From: an uncultured Desulfatitalea sp.
GTDB taxonomy: Bacteria > Desulfobacterota > Desulfobacteria > Desulfobacterales > Desulfosarcinaceae
Assembly: GCA_937868765.1 (NCBI GenBank)
Contig: CALMNL010000005.1
Location: 186,001 to 250,000, forward strand
DNA length: 64,000 nucleotides
Direction of reading: 5' to 3'
Shown here one piece after another: positions 36,531-45,653 of the stretch. The notes below the pieces were generated by a model. That model saw only the letters and a list, made by a program, of their open reading frames with translations. It was not told where the DNA came from and made no database searches. The first letter of the stretch is position 1. Each line of letters starts with the position of its first letter. Position numbers and translations under genes: made by a program.

Positions 36531-38354
36531 TCAGCCAGTCTCGATCTCCCGCCGAATGACGGCTTTGTCATAAGCCGAGATCACATCCTTGTCCCGAAGA
36601 ATGCCGATCACCTTTTTCCCGTTTTCCCCGCCGAGCACGGGAAGCTGGGAGATACCTATGTCGCCCATAATCTGAAGCGCCTTCAAAATACTGTCTTGCG
36701 GCGCGATTGTCTTCAGATTTGTCGTCGCAACATCTTTTGCAACGACCAGCCAGCAAAGCCCTTCTTCCTGCAAGAGCGGTCTGATATCTCTGAAGGAGAT
36801 AATTCCCGTCAGGTTTCTATTTTCGTCGAGCACATGCAGATAGGAGACATCTTCTTTTTTAAACGCCTCGAGCAAGTCCAGCAGTCGCATCCCTTCGGGA
36901 ACCGTCGGCGGATCCTTGAGCATGTATTGTTCGACTTCCATGGACCTCAGCAGGTTCTGTTCCATGCCGCCCGAGATGTCCACGCCCCTGCGCAGCAATT
37001 TGATGGTGTAGATCGAGCCCTTCTTCAGGGAAGAGGCCACCATGGTGCTGAGGATGCAGGTGATCATCATGGGAAGAATGATCTTATAATTGCTGCTCAA
37101 CTCAAAGATGATGATGATCGCGGTGATCGGCGCGTGAGTGGTTCCCGCGACCACCGCCCCCATCCCTACGAGGGCGTAGGCGGCCGGCGATGCAATCGTG
37201 CCTGGAAAATAGAGATTCGCAATCCAGCCGAAGAACCCTCCGGCCATGGCTCCGATGAAAAGCGAAGGCGCGAAAACGCCCCCCGATCCGCCGGATCCGA
37301 TGGTGATGGAGGTGGCCGCGATTTTCAAAAGCACCAGCGAGATCAAAAAGACCCCGGACAACCGGTTGAAGAGGGCCAGGTTGATGGCGCCGTACCCCAC
37401 CCCGAACACATGGGGAACCTTAATCAACAGAAGACCGAGCATCAGACCCCCGATGGCAGGCTTCAGCCATTGGGGCAACGGAAGGGCATCGAAGAGATCT
37501 TCCGACTTGTACAGGGTCGTAATGAACAAAATCGCCACGAGCCCGGCAAAGATGCCGAGGATGGGATAGAGGGCGAACTCCCACAGGGTTTTCAGATGAT
37601 AGGCGGGGATGCTGAAGGCAGGGAAGTCTCCGAAATAATGCCGGGAGATGGTCGTAGCCGTCACTGAAGAGAGAACCACCGGCGAAAAGGAGGCGATGCC
37701 GAAATCGCCCAGGAGAATTTCAAGGGCAAACAAAACGCCCGCGATGGGGGCATTGAAGGTGGCGGCGATGCCGGCGGCTGCGCCGCACCCCACCATGGTT
37801 TTCTGGTGCGCCCGGGCGACGTTGAATATCTGCGCGGCAGTCGAACCGAGAGAGGATCCGATCTGGACGATGGGACCTTCCCGCCCCACGGACCCGCCCG
37901 ATCCGATGCAGATGGCGGAAGCCAGAATCTTGGCCGCGGCGACCCGTTTGCGGATCCGGCCGTTTCGCAGGGCTACCGCTTCCATGACTTCCGGCACGCC
38001 ATGTCCCTTGGCCTCGCTGGCCGCATAGGTGACGATCAGCCCGACCACGAGCCCGCCGAGGGCGGGAATGCCGACGATCATATAGATGGGGAGCGTGTGC
38101 GCAAACGAGAGGATATCACCGGTATTTCTATAGAAAAGGTACTGGGCACCCTTGATCAGCAGGCGAAAGAGAACCGCCCCGTAGCCGCTCAAGACGCCGA
38201 TGAAGGCGGCGATGAGCAGGGTCAGCATGTGCTGGTCCAGATGGTAGCGTCTCAGGGCCTGCTTGATGGTCCGGCTTCGCGCGAGCAACATGAGCGGCCT
38301 CAATTCAGGGCTTGATGGTGAAATCGCCTCCCAGGCACGGGCTATCATGGCCAT
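36531..38354 (-). CDS. CLC-family chloride channel/transporter with CBS domains
   Basis: 607 residues; the ATGs at 38354 and 38348 are both possible starts. It has the CLC core with the selectivity and gate motifs GSGGSVGREGP (gating Glu) and FNAPIAGVLFALEILL, then GSGGSGGVFAPSL. At the position of the internal proton glutamate of E. coli ClcA the sequence has Ile (ALEIL versus IIEEM), which favours channel-like rather than 2Cl-/H+ exchange behaviour; this is inference. The last ~120 residues hold two CBS domains that may bind adenine nucleotides. Confidence 0.92.
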   Translation of the reverse strand: MAMIARAWEAISPSSPELRPLMLLARSRTIKQALRRYHLDQHMLTLLIAAFIGVLSGYGAVLFRLLIKGAQYLFYRNTGDILSFAHTLPIYMIVGIPALGGLVVGLIVTYAASEAKGHGVPEVMEAVALRNGRIRKRVAAAKILASAICIGSGGSVGREGPIVQIGSSLGSTAAQIFNVARAHQKTMVGCGAAAGIAATFNAPIAGVLFALEILLGDFGIASFSPVVLSSVTATTISRHYFGDFPAFSIPAYHLKTLWEFALYPILGIFAGLVAILFITTLYKSEDLFDALPLPQWLKPAIGGLMLGLLLIKVPHVFGVGYGAINLALFNRLSGVFLISLVLLKIAATSITIGSGGSGGVFAPSLFIGAMAGGFFGWIANLYFPGTIASPAAYALVGMGAVVAGTTHAPITAIIIIFELSSNYKIILPMMITCILSTMVASSLKKGSIYTIKLLRRGVDISGGMEQNLLRSMEVEQYMLKDPPTVPEGMRLLDLLEAFKKEDVSYLHVLDENRNLTGIISFRDIRPLLQEEGLCWLVVAKDVATTNLKTIAPQDSILKALQIMGDIGISQLPVLGGENGKKVIGILRDKDVISAYDKAVIRREIETG

Positions 38355-38620
38355 CGAACCGCCGATCGCTGTCCGTGGAACAATGCAATCTATTCACATG
38401 TAACCTTGAACGCGAGATATGTCAAAAAGATATAAAACCGCTTGTTTTCAGGTGGTTAAATCTTGGCAAGGAAGGAATGGCGGCCGTAAGGCCACCGCCT
38501 GTCCCGCTTTTCAGTAAAGGCGTGGGCCGTTTCCTTTTGGGAGAGCGCCGACTGTCGCCGCACCGCCTTGACCGTTTGTGGTAAGGCAGCATAGCCATTG
38601 GGCATCTCCCGCAGCTTGGA

Positions 38621-38998
38621 TCAGCCGCAGCAGGCCGGGGGCGACGTTCCGCTGGTGCCCGTCGCCGGTCCCGATTCAGGACCCTTTTCCCGCGCGTCTG
38701 GTACTTTTTCCGATGCCGAGACTCTCAGCGTCAGCCCTTTGAGGTCTTGAACCACTACCTCGTCACCAGGAAGCAGCTGTGAAGGACCCATCGCATCCCA
38801 TAGTTCACTTCCCACTTGAACTTTGCCGCTATCGCCATCCCATTTTTTTACAAGGCATTTTTTCCCGATCATACCTGATGGGCCGCCAGACGATTTGCGC
38901 TTGCGATATCGAATCATCCAGAACAGCGGCAGGATGAGATGCTCGATGATTTCGTAAACAACGATGCAGATGAATATCGTGATCAGCGCCGATTTCAT
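38621..38998 (-). CDS. NfeD-like membrane protein
   Basis: 125 residues. One N-terminal membrane helix (ALITIFICIVVYEIIEHLILPLFWMI), a basic stretch, then an OB-fold segment of NfeD type (GMIGKKCLVKKWDGDSGKVQVGSELWDAMG, LLPGDEVVVQDLKGLTLRV). The C-terminal tail is low complexity. NfeD proteins pair with membrane proteases or stomatins; none lies nearby. GAGGGC precedes the start. Confidence 0.75.
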   Translation of the reverse strand: MKSALITIFICIVVYEIIEHLILPLFWMIRYRKRKSSGGPSGMIGKKCLVKKWDGDSGKVQVGSELWDAMGPSQLLPGDEVVVQDLKGLTLRVSASEKVPDAREKGPESGPATGTSGTSPPACCG

Positions 38999-39079
38999 AA
39001 CGCCCTCAAGGACCCTGGGCTGTCCGGTTGCTTCAACACCATTTTGATTTGCATCAAAGAAAATAGCATGGATCTGTTG

Positions 39080-39646
39080 TCATTCAGGAATGGATACGGC
39101 ATCATCATCATATTCGCCCTTGGCCGCAGTTCGATGACAGGCGATACAATTGGATAAGGAGCCCACAGACTTTCGTTGGAATACTTCCGGCGCAATCTCA
39201 TGATGCTTCCTGCGAATATAAGGAATGTCGGTGATTCGCGCAGGTACCGAACCTCCCAGGCAGTTCATTATCTTTCCAGCCAGTTTGGCAGATGATTTAT
39301 CGGCGCCATTCGATGCCAGAAAACCACTGATCTCAGGCCGTGCACCCTCATCAAGATCCACCGTCTCTCCAAAATGATCGTCGGTGCCATCAAGAATTAT
39401 TTTCCACGATGCGGCCGGCAATAACTCCGGCTGATAGGCAAAATGGCAGGCCCCGCATTGGTCGGCATAGGTGGAATTGCTGACCGGCTTCAGGTTCCTG
39501 TAACCGGAATGATTGTCCTCCGTGTGTCTGCGCTCGCGCCGGTGATGCTTTTGGCCGTCATCGTCGGCGTTTAGGGTCGGTGCCAGGACAAACGAAACCA
39601 TTAACAACGATACCCACCCGATGGTTCTGAAGTAAGAAAGGTTCAC
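39080..39646 (-). CDS. Diheme cytochrome c
   Basis: 188 residues from a GTG at 39646, chosen because AAGGAG lies six bases upstream. A signal peptide ends near LNADD. There are exactly two heme attachment sites, CGACH (~residue 68) and CIACH (~residue 171), one near each end of the mature protein. The histidine-rich KHHRRERRH lies near the mature N-terminus. It fits the periplasmic diheme cytochrome c (Dhc) family. Electron partners are unknown. Confidence 0.9.
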   Translation of the reverse strand: MNLSYFRTIGWVSLLMVSFVLAPTLNADDDGQKHHRRERRHTEDNHSGYRNLKPVSNSTYADQCGACHFAYQPELLPAASWKIILDGTDDHFGETVDLDEGARPEISGFLASNGADKSSAKLAGKIMNCLGGSVPARITDIPYIRRKHHEIAPEVFQRKSVGSLSNCIACHRTAAKGEYDDDAVSIPE

Positions 39647-39687
39647 GGTCTGCTCCTTAACCCCCAACTTCTCTTAACTCATCGATA

Positions 39688-40029
39688 TTAAATAGTGAAA
39701 TCCAGTATAACCAGCTTTCCCACCAACCGGCCCAGAAAAGACAATTTCATCCAGGATTTCCAGATGCCAGACGAGGATAATCGGTTTGTAGAAGAACCTG
39801 ATACCAAAGGCAATAATTCAGCGATAGTCCGTATTCTGCGCACACCGTATGAAACGAAATTTACGTCCACCATATAACCTGCACAGCTGAAGAGGCGGTT
39901 GCGCCTCTGCGCGGTCGATCGCTTCACGGCTCCCAGGTTTTCCAGATGGCCGAGTGCCGTGTTGGCCGTGGTCGGAGTTAGGCCGGTCTTGTCGGCGATC
40001 CAGTCCGAAGTGGCGATGGGGTACTCCAT
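39688..40029 (-). pseudogene. Fic-family protein, C-terminal stub
   Basis: The first ~55 residues (SDWIADKTGLTPTTANTALGHLENLGAVKR, then RRNRLFSCAGYM) match the winged-helix end of Fic AMP-transferase-type proteins. The Fic catalytic domain (HPFxxGNGR) is absent upstream, and the frame then runs ~55 residues with no similarity. I read it as the remnant of a deleted fic gene. Confidence 0.6.
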
Positions 40030-40103
40030 TATTTAATCTTGACGGTGCATCCAAGGATAAGGATCGGGAAAGAGGGAAGCAGATGGATTTCCCGATCGAG
40101 AGA

Positions 40104-41351
40104 CTACTCCGCCCTGCCGGTCAACAGGCCCATGGCATCGAGCAACTGCCTGTCTTTGCTCTGCTGCAACTGCTGGGCCGTCATGCCGCGCTCTTCCAGC
40201 GGCGTGAGCGGGCTGACCCCGGCTGGCAGTGGCACCACCAGGTCGGGGGTGATGCCCTTGTGCCAGATGGTTTCCCCATCAGGCGTAAGCCATTCCCTGA
40301 TGGCCAGCAGCAGGGCCGATCCGTCAGAGAGCGGAAATTTCTGCAAAACCGTTCCCGTACCAAAGGTTTTGGTGCCGACAAGTCTGGCGCGTTGATGATC
40401 TTTGAGTGCGCCGGCCACGATTTCGGAAGCACTGGCGGTGCCGCCGTTCACCAGACAGACCATGGGAATATGCCGCGCCGCGCCGCCCTTTTCCACCGGG
40501 ATGTCCCTGAGCTGCCCTTTGGCGTCCTTCTCGAGCAGCACGTTTCCGCCTTGCAGGAACTGGCTGGCGGTGGAAACGGCATCGTCCAGCACGCCGCCCG
40601 GATTGTTGCGCAGGTCGAGCACGATTCCCTGCGACTTTTCGCGTTCGATCGCCTTCAAGGCTATAATGAGGCTTTGGGTGACCTTCTCGCTGAACGCCGA
40701 GATGCGCAGATGGTCGATGCGGGTGCCCGGCAATCGGATCCAGGTCACATTTTCAGCGGTAATATCGGCCCGCGTCAAGGTAGCCTCGCGCGTCAGGCTG
40801 GTTTGCGGATCGAGTAACAGCAGCCTCACGTTGGTTCCCACCGGTCCGGAGACCAGCTTGACCACCTGGAGCAGGCTGAGCCCGGCCACATTCTTGCCGT
40901 CGACGGCCAGAATGATTTCACCGGCCCGGACCCCCGCCTTTTGGGCCGGTGAATTGTCCAGGGGCGCAACAATCGTCACATGCCCGTCCTTCATTTTGAT
41001 TTCGATACCGATTCCTTTGTAGTGGCCTTTGGTGAATTCCTCCTCGCGTTTGATTTCCTCCGGAGTAAGAAAAGTGCTGTGGTCGATATCCCCGAGCGCA
41101 TCCACCATGCCGTTGATGGCGCCATATGTCATGGCGGTCGGTTGGACGGCCGTCCGATCGACATAGTGCGCCTCAATAGTATTCCATGCTTCGGCCATCA
41201 ATTCGAAATCGGATTTTGCAGAGGCGGGTATTTTACCTGAAGGGGTGCAAGCGGTGAACATTTGCCATAGGAGCAAGGCCGCGAAAACAGCCGGGGCGCT
41301 GGTCATAAACATGCTTCTGCCGGACACCAAACATTTTTTGCCTGCATTCAT
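40104..41351 (-). CDS. S41-family C-terminal processing protease with PDZ domain
   Basis: 415 residues from the ATG at 41351, preceded by AAAAGGA. An N-terminal hydrophobic segment ends MFTAC, a weak lipobox. A PDZ domain sits at ~residues 110-190 (GIGIEIKMKDGHVTIVAPLDNSPAQKAG). The S41 domain has the catalytic Ser in GGTASASEIVAGAL and Lys in GTKTFGTG. Relatives trim C-termini of periplasmic proteins. Longer in-frame codons to 41420 lack a ribosome site. Confidence 0.93.
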   Translation of the reverse strand: MNAGKKCLVSGRSMFMTSAPAVFAALLLWQMFTACTPSGKIPASAKSDFELMAEAWNTIEAHYVDRTAVQPTAMTYGAINGMVDALGDIDHSTFLTPEEIKREEEFTKGHYKGIGIEIKMKDGHVTIVAPLDNSPAQKAGVRAGEIILAVDGKNVAGLSLLQVVKLVSGPVGTNVRLLLLDPQTSLTREATLTRADITAENVTWIRLPGTRIDHLRISAFSEKVTQSLIIALKAIEREKSQGIVLDLRNNPGGVLDDAVSTASQFLQGGNVLLEKDAKGQLRDIPVEKGGAARHIPMVCLVNGGTASASEIVAGALKDHQRARLVGTKTFGTGTVLQKFPLSDGSALLLAIREWLTPDGETIWHKGITPDLVVPLPAGVSPLTPLEERGMTAQQLQQSKDRQLLDAMGLLTGRAE

Positions 41352-41620
41352 GTCGCCATCCTTTTCTAAATCGGCCGACTCACGCGTCTGAGGCCCCATC
41401 ACATCACGCCGAGAATCCACCCCTCAACCCGGGCTACAGGATACTCTCCGGGGAGCATCGGCGGCTTGAGGAAACCGACCCTCTTTAACTCCTTTTCACC
41501 ATCCAGAACGGCTTACGGGGATTGTTGTCGGGATGATCTGCTTTAGGCGCAGGAGTCTGTCTTCAGATGTCAGGGAATCTGACATTTCGCTTTTCGATTT
41601 AGTCCTCATATAAAACTCAA

Positions 41621-41797
41621 CTATTTCTTTGTCCGCCCCCCCAGCAGGGCATCCAGCGCCTCGATGACCACGCCCTCTAAAGTGCTGTCGTGTTCCTTCG
41701 CGTACCTTTGAATTCTTTCAGCCAGTCGGCAGGGGATGTTGATGATAATTTGCTCGGTTTCGTCAGAACATTTGATTGAATTGAGTTGGTTTGACAA
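41621..41797 (-). CDS. Ribbon-helix-helix (CopG-like) protein, TTG start
   Basis: 58 residues starting at a TTG (41797) that has GAGAGGA eight bases upstream, inside the end of the upstream gene. The pattern is strand EQIIINIP, helix CRLAERIQRYAKEHDS and helix LEGVVIEALDALLGG, a typical ribbon-helix-helix dimer. It follows the DUF2889 gene by 13 bases on the same strand. It could be an antitoxin or an autoregulator of the pair. No toxin partner of a known family is adjacent. The gene ends in a C7/G7 run. Confidence 0.7.
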   Translation of the reverse strand: MSNQLNSIKCSDETEQIIINIPCRLAERIQRYAKEHDSTLEGVVIEALDALLGGRTKK

Positions 41798-41810
41798 AAG
41801 TTAAATCCTC

Positions 41811-42350
41811 TCAGTCGATATCATTTTGGCCATCTGTAAGTGAACTCATCAGTGGCCCATCCGTGCGCCACACCCAGCAGGTGTTTTCCATCTTCTGCCC
41901 GACAATTCCTGGAGCCTTATATTTTCGATCCAGACCACTGAAAACCCCCTGGAACGCCGCTGGTGCCATAGCAGTCAGTAAAGCCACCAAATGAACACAT
42001 CCCTTAGCGCCACCAACAAGATTTTTCACCTTCGATGTGAACCCGGAAACGATTTGCATTCCCTTTATAGGCTCAAGGCATTTGATCGTTTCGATGCAAT
42101 ATTCATTCGGAAGCGTTGGCATCTCAACCTCGATATCCTCGATATGCAGGTCGAGCCCCTTCACCATCATCCTTATGATCATGTGGTGAATGGTTCCAGG
42201 GGATCGGAGCCCTACCGGTCCGAATGAATCGGCCAGGCGATCATCTTTCAAAACACCTTCGACGATGAAGGTATCATCGGAGCATTTGTAAGTGGCAAAT
42301 TGTATCTGTCGCGTGTGGATTTTTTGGGCTGCCGTTTTATCGAAACTCAT
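41811..42350 (-). CDS. DUF2889-family protein
   Basis: 179 residues with GGAG upstream. It has the DUF2889 layout: CSDDTFIVEGVLKDDR near the start, GTIHHMIIRMMVKGLDLHIEDIEVEMPT in the middle, and GGAKGCVHLVALLTAMAPAAFQG near the end. The family's biochemical role is unknown. A ribbon-helix-helix protein follows directly, which suggests regulation or a two-gene module. Confidence 0.8.
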   Translation of the reverse strand: MSFDKTAAQKIHTRQIQFATYKCSDDTFIVEGVLKDDRLADSFGPVGLRSPGTIHHMIIRMMVKGLDLHIEDIEVEMPTLPNEYCIETIKCLEPIKGMQIVSGFTSKVKNLVGGAKGCVHLVALLTAMAPAAFQGVFSGLDRKYKAPGIVGQKMENTCWVWRTDGPLMSSLTDGQNDID

Positions 42351-42493
42351 CCTGTAACTCCGGTCGCTTCAAACCTGCTTTATTCAGCCTTGGAACGCCC
42401 ATCGATTGAAATTTAATATCAGCTCTTTCAACTGTAGCACATTGGGTCCCATATCGTTGCATTAGATTTTTTGATCAACGGGCGGCCGTTTAG

Positions 42494-42871
42494 GTGTTAA
42501 GCGCTTTGACCGGGATATGTAAGCGTATTGGGACAAACGGGTTTACCGACAATCAGCTAATAGTTGCATCCCTTATGAACGGGGAACAGCTTCTGATGTT
42601 CCTGATGGAATACGGCATTGGTGTCCATCGCTCAACGCCCGATCTGTTTGAGATTGACGAAAAATTGGGGCAGGAGGCTGGATTGAAGAAGGACGAAAAG
42701 GTTCAAGGTCACGGGTTGGTTGCGAAGCACCTTAGGGATGCTGCTTGGTACCAGATATCAAATCGCAAATTTATGCACGAATCTGAGTGGCACCCTGTCT
42801 ACGCTGAAAGGCGGTGTGTTCCGACCGGCGAACGACCGGAACACACCCGAGGATGTGCTTGTTTAGGCTAG
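42494..42871 (+). pseudogene. Mrr-like restriction endonuclease, C-terminal remnant
   Basis: Residues ~22-55 (NQLIVASLMNGEQLLMFLMEYGIGV ... FEIDE) resemble the last part of Mrr-type restriction endonucleases (IVLIDGxxLxxLMxEYGxGV). The catalytic domain is absent upstream, and the rest shows no similarity. The 3' part contains a perfect hairpin that better serves the opposite-strand gene. A stub of a lost restriction gene is the likeliest reading. Confidence 0.4.
42813..42847 (-). terminator. Strong hairpin just past the rhodanese gene
   Basis: GGTGTGTTCCG (42813-42823) and CGGAACACACC (42837-42847) pair perfectly over 11 bases with a 13-base loop. It lies 21-56 bases downstream of the rhodanese stop on the minus strand. 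No T-run follows, so it may stabilise the 3' end rather than terminate on its own. Confidence 0.55.
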
Positions 42872-44040
42872 ACCGGTTCTTTGAGCACGAATGTGCCGTC
42901 CTTGTGGATGGTGAGTTCTCCATCCAGGTAGTAGACCTCTTTCAGCTCAGGACGTTTATCCTTGACCATGTAGTATGATTCGCCGCTGCGCGCGCCGGTG
43001 CCGCACACGAAGACGATCGGTTTATCCGCCGGGAGCGTCGAAATCTTCTTCTCCAGATCGTCGACCGGTATATTGATCGCCGTCTTCAACGCACCCTTGT
43101 CGTATTCATTCTTGTCGCGTACATCGATCAGCATGATTTGAGATGGGTCCTCGGCCAGGATTTTCTTGAATTGCGCCGGGTCGATGGTCCCTTCTGCTTT
43201 GCCGGCCTTGAAGCTGTTGGCCGTGGGCTTGGCCACGGGAGCCGCACCGGCAGCAGCCTTCGCGGTTACGGTCTCCGCACCGACCGCCGCCACCCACCCC
43301 GGATAACCTTCGGGATAGACTTTGACATTGGTGTATCCCAAGGCGATGGCTTTGGATGCGGACTTGCTGCTCAAAGGACATGCCAGCCCACCGCAATAGA
43401 AGACCAGCAGCTTATTCTTGTCTGCGGGCAGTTGGGCGGTGAGTTTGTCGAACTGGCTGTCGGAAATGGAGATGGCGCCGGGGATATGACCCTGGTCATA
43501 TTTTCCCTGCTTGGGCCGCGAATCGACCAGCACCATATCGGCCTTGGCATCGACCTGTTGTTTGACCCAATCGGTGGAAACGGCCGCAAAATTGCCGGGG
43601 ACTTTCATCCAGCCTGGAAAGCCGTCGGAGAATACCTTGACGTTGGTGTAGCCAAGGGCTTCCGCTTTGCGTGCCGATTTGTGGCTCAGGTCACAGGCCG
43701 GTCCTCCGCAATAGAAAATCAGCAGGGCATTTTTATCCACTGGCAGCATGTCCCGCATTTGCTCGAATTTGCTTTCGGGAATGCTGATCGCCATGGGAAT
43801 ATGCCCTTCATCGTACTTGGGACGCCGGGGGCGCGCATCGATCAGCATGACCCCCTCAGGCATGGGCGTCTGAACGTGCTGTTGAACGAAAGCAACGTCC
43901 ACGATGGCATGAAAGGGCCCAGCCTCCGACGCTGCCGGCTGGGTCGCCGGTGCGCTGGGGGTCGTGGTGCTGCACCCGGTCATAAAGACGAGCAACATGC
44001 CCAAGGCCGCTACGAAGTTAAAAGCCTGTCGCGTTCGCAT
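42868..44040 (-). CDS. Triple-rhodanese lipoprotein
   Basis: 390 residues. Signal peptide with lipobox FMTGC, so lipid-anchored at Cys23. Three rhodanese domains in tandem: the first and second are near-copies with YCGGPACDLSHKSA and YCGGLACPLSSKSA, the third has VCGTGARSGESYYM. Each keeps a cysteine at the active-loop start. An alanine-rich linker separates domains two and three. The role would be sulfur transfer or sensing outside the cytoplasm. It lies 45 bases after the heme-less cytochrome-like gene, and both have AAGGAGAAAAA ribosome sites. Confidence 0.9.
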   Translation of the reverse strand: MRTRQAFNFVAALGMLLVFMTGCSTTTPSAPATQPAASEAGPFHAIVDVAFVQQHVQTPMPEGVMLIDARPRRPKYDEGHIPMAISIPESKFEQMRDMLPVDKNALLIFYCGGPACDLSHKSARKAEALGYTNVKVFSDGFPGWMKVPGNFAAVSTDWVKQQVDAKADMVLVDSRPKQGKYDQGHIPGAISISDSQFDKLTAQLPADKNKLLVFYCGGLACPLSSKSASKAIALGYTNVKVYPEGYPGWVAAVGAETVTAKAAAGAAPVAKPTANSFKAGKAEGTIDPAQFKKILAEDPSQIMLIDVRDKNEYDKGALKTAINIPVDDLEKKISTLPADKPIVFVCGTGARSGESYYMVKDKRPELKEVYYLDGELTIHKDGTFVLKEPV

Positions 44041-44085
44041 GGTTTTTCTCCTTTTTCTGCCGCAAACCTGAAAATGTTTGATGGG

Positions 44086-44430
44086 TTACTTGCATTTGGC
44101 CGGGGTGGGAGAATCCGCTGCAAATTCCCACAGGTAGCTGTAGATATCGTTGAGATCTTCCGCTGTCAGTGCAGCCCATTCCTGATCGCAGCCGAACTGG
44201 GCAAAATCCTTGTTTGCAAAAACCTTGTCCCACTGTGCCCGGGTTTTGGCATCCGGGTTGACTGTCGGTTTGGGGGATTCCACAGCGCCGCGCGCCATGC
44301 AGGTCGAGTACACTTTACGATATGTATATTTGCCTTTGCGCGGATTACCTTTTTCCGAAGCCGTGGCGGGGCCGATAAAAACCAGGCCCAGCATCAGCGC
44401 AACAACCCCAATAACAAGACGTTTGATCAC
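44086..44430 (-). CDS. Cytochrome-c-like secreted protein without a heme motif
   Basis: 114 residues from a GTG at 44430, which has AAAGGAG seven bases upstream. Signal peptide ends GPATA. The mature protein has the general plan of a small cytochrome c (GKYTYRKVYSTCM, then a final LTAEDLNDIYSYLWEFA helix), but CxxCH is missing: the position reads CMARG. Cys44, Cys81 and Cys113 remain. It may have lost heme and gained disulfide or sulfur chemistry with the rhodanese lipoprotein downstream. The cytochrome link is inferred from the helix pattern. Confidence 0.65.
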   Translation of the reverse strand: MIKRLVIGVVALMLGLVFIGPATASEKGNPRKGKYTYRKVYSTCMARGAVESPKPTVNPDAKTRAQWDKVFANKDFAQFGCDQEWAALTAEDLNDIYSYLWEFAADSPTPAKCK

Positions 44431-45187
44431 CGTTTTTCTCCTTTTATGAATTCTCAATTCTTTCGTGTGGTGTTAACACGATAACTCCCGCACAGTGTTT
44501 GAGCAAAGGATATGCCAAGAGGCTGAGATGGATTAACCAGCTTGAAACAATTAGTTTTATCGCTTTTGCCAGGGTGCCTCGGCGCGGGAATCCAAAGACA
44601 ACATTAACAGGGAAGGTTGTCTGGCGGGAATGATGATATCCGCTGCGTTCCTGTGATTCCATTGAACTGGACGTCAGTGCTGCATTACTTCGAGCAAGGG
44701 GCGTGCCTCTTGCGAAGCTCCGCACAGGTCCATTTGACTGCCTGGCGAGCGCTTTGGATGGGTCGGCAGCAGGTGAATATGTATATTAACGACTGTTAAC
44801 AATTTAACAGTTCCCGATCGCGATAGGCGCGATGGAGGTGCTCTTTGCATTCATATATTTCCACGGCTTCCGAAGACCGACGCATGATTATCGTTCCAAA
44901 TATGATCCCGATGATTCCAAATAGCTTTTGTGCCTGATCGGATACCTTCCCAGAGTACCGATCTATTCTGAATCGCATCCGTTTGTGGGGCCAGGCCGTC
45001 CATTTGACCTTTCCCCAACTCAGACAAATATTTCAACATTGCCTCTGGCCTTTCTGGGCAATTGTTAAATGTTTCCAGAGAACACAATGGGCGGCAGCAT
45101 GAATTCCGCTTGGTGCCGCACCTGGGTATATAGGGGGCCATAGTGACCATTGCGAATCCGAAGCATGAAAAATGAAAGGAGATGGGC
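44431..45187. other. Low-information region, possible gene debris
   Basis: About 750 bases. Two overlapping minus-strand frames around 44796-45100 (one with LSELGKGQMDGLAPQTDAI, the next with KLFGIIGIIFGTIIMRR) look like pieces of one frameshifted gene, but I do not recognise the family. Otherwise nothing is supported. Confidence 0.3.
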
Positions 45188-45445
45188 ATGAGCAAGAATT
45201 CGACAAGTAAAGAGGGCCCGGGCGCCGACCGAGAACCCATCGTCGCCAGATGCTACACCACCTCGGCCGAAGGAAAAGTCATCAAGTGCCGCAAAGCAGA
45301 AGGCGAATATTGCTCGGTATTTGTGTCTCCAGCCGCCAAATGGCGATTGGGTGACTGCCCAATGGCCGATGAATTTCTCAGAACCAAATCACCGCAAAAA
45401 CCGGCCGCAAAAGTGAGAGTAGGGCAGCAGAAGCAAAGAAAATGA
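45188..45445 (+). CDS. PxxKW-family cysteine-rich small protein
   Basis: 85 residues from the ATG at 45188, with AAAGGAG seven bases upstream. The conserved stretch EGEYCSVFVSPAAKWRLGDC contains the P-x-x-K-W motif that names this family, flanked by cysteines. The family is common in Desulfobacterota and of unknown function. This copy has only four cysteines and a basic tail. Confidence 0.75.
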   Translation: MSKNSTSKEGPGADREPIVARCYTTSAEGKVIKCRKAEGEYCSVFVSPAAKWRLGDCPMADEFLRTKSPQKPAAKVRVGQQKQRK

Positions 45446-45653
45446 ATGTAGTTCTCTACGAAGCCAAGTTTTCGAAATATTGAGAAATGGGATCAATGTT
45501 CCGGGTATGAATAGGTCGCTTTTACCGGCTCATTGGCGGAATTTTAGTGCGCGGAAAAAGATTTTAGAGCGGAAATCGGACAGTTTGAATCTCCATCCCA
45601 AGTGAAGTTCGGAAAACATGACACTGCATCGATCAACGATTCGAATGGCTTTT

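Noticed and set aside
41635-41642. C7 run as a phase-variation tract in the ribbon-helix-helix gene
   Set aside because: It lies in the last seven codons, so slippage would change only the tail.
44796-45240. Overlapping minus-strand ORFs as a real gene
   Set aside because: Neither frame alone has a start with a ribosome site or a family match; at best gene debris.
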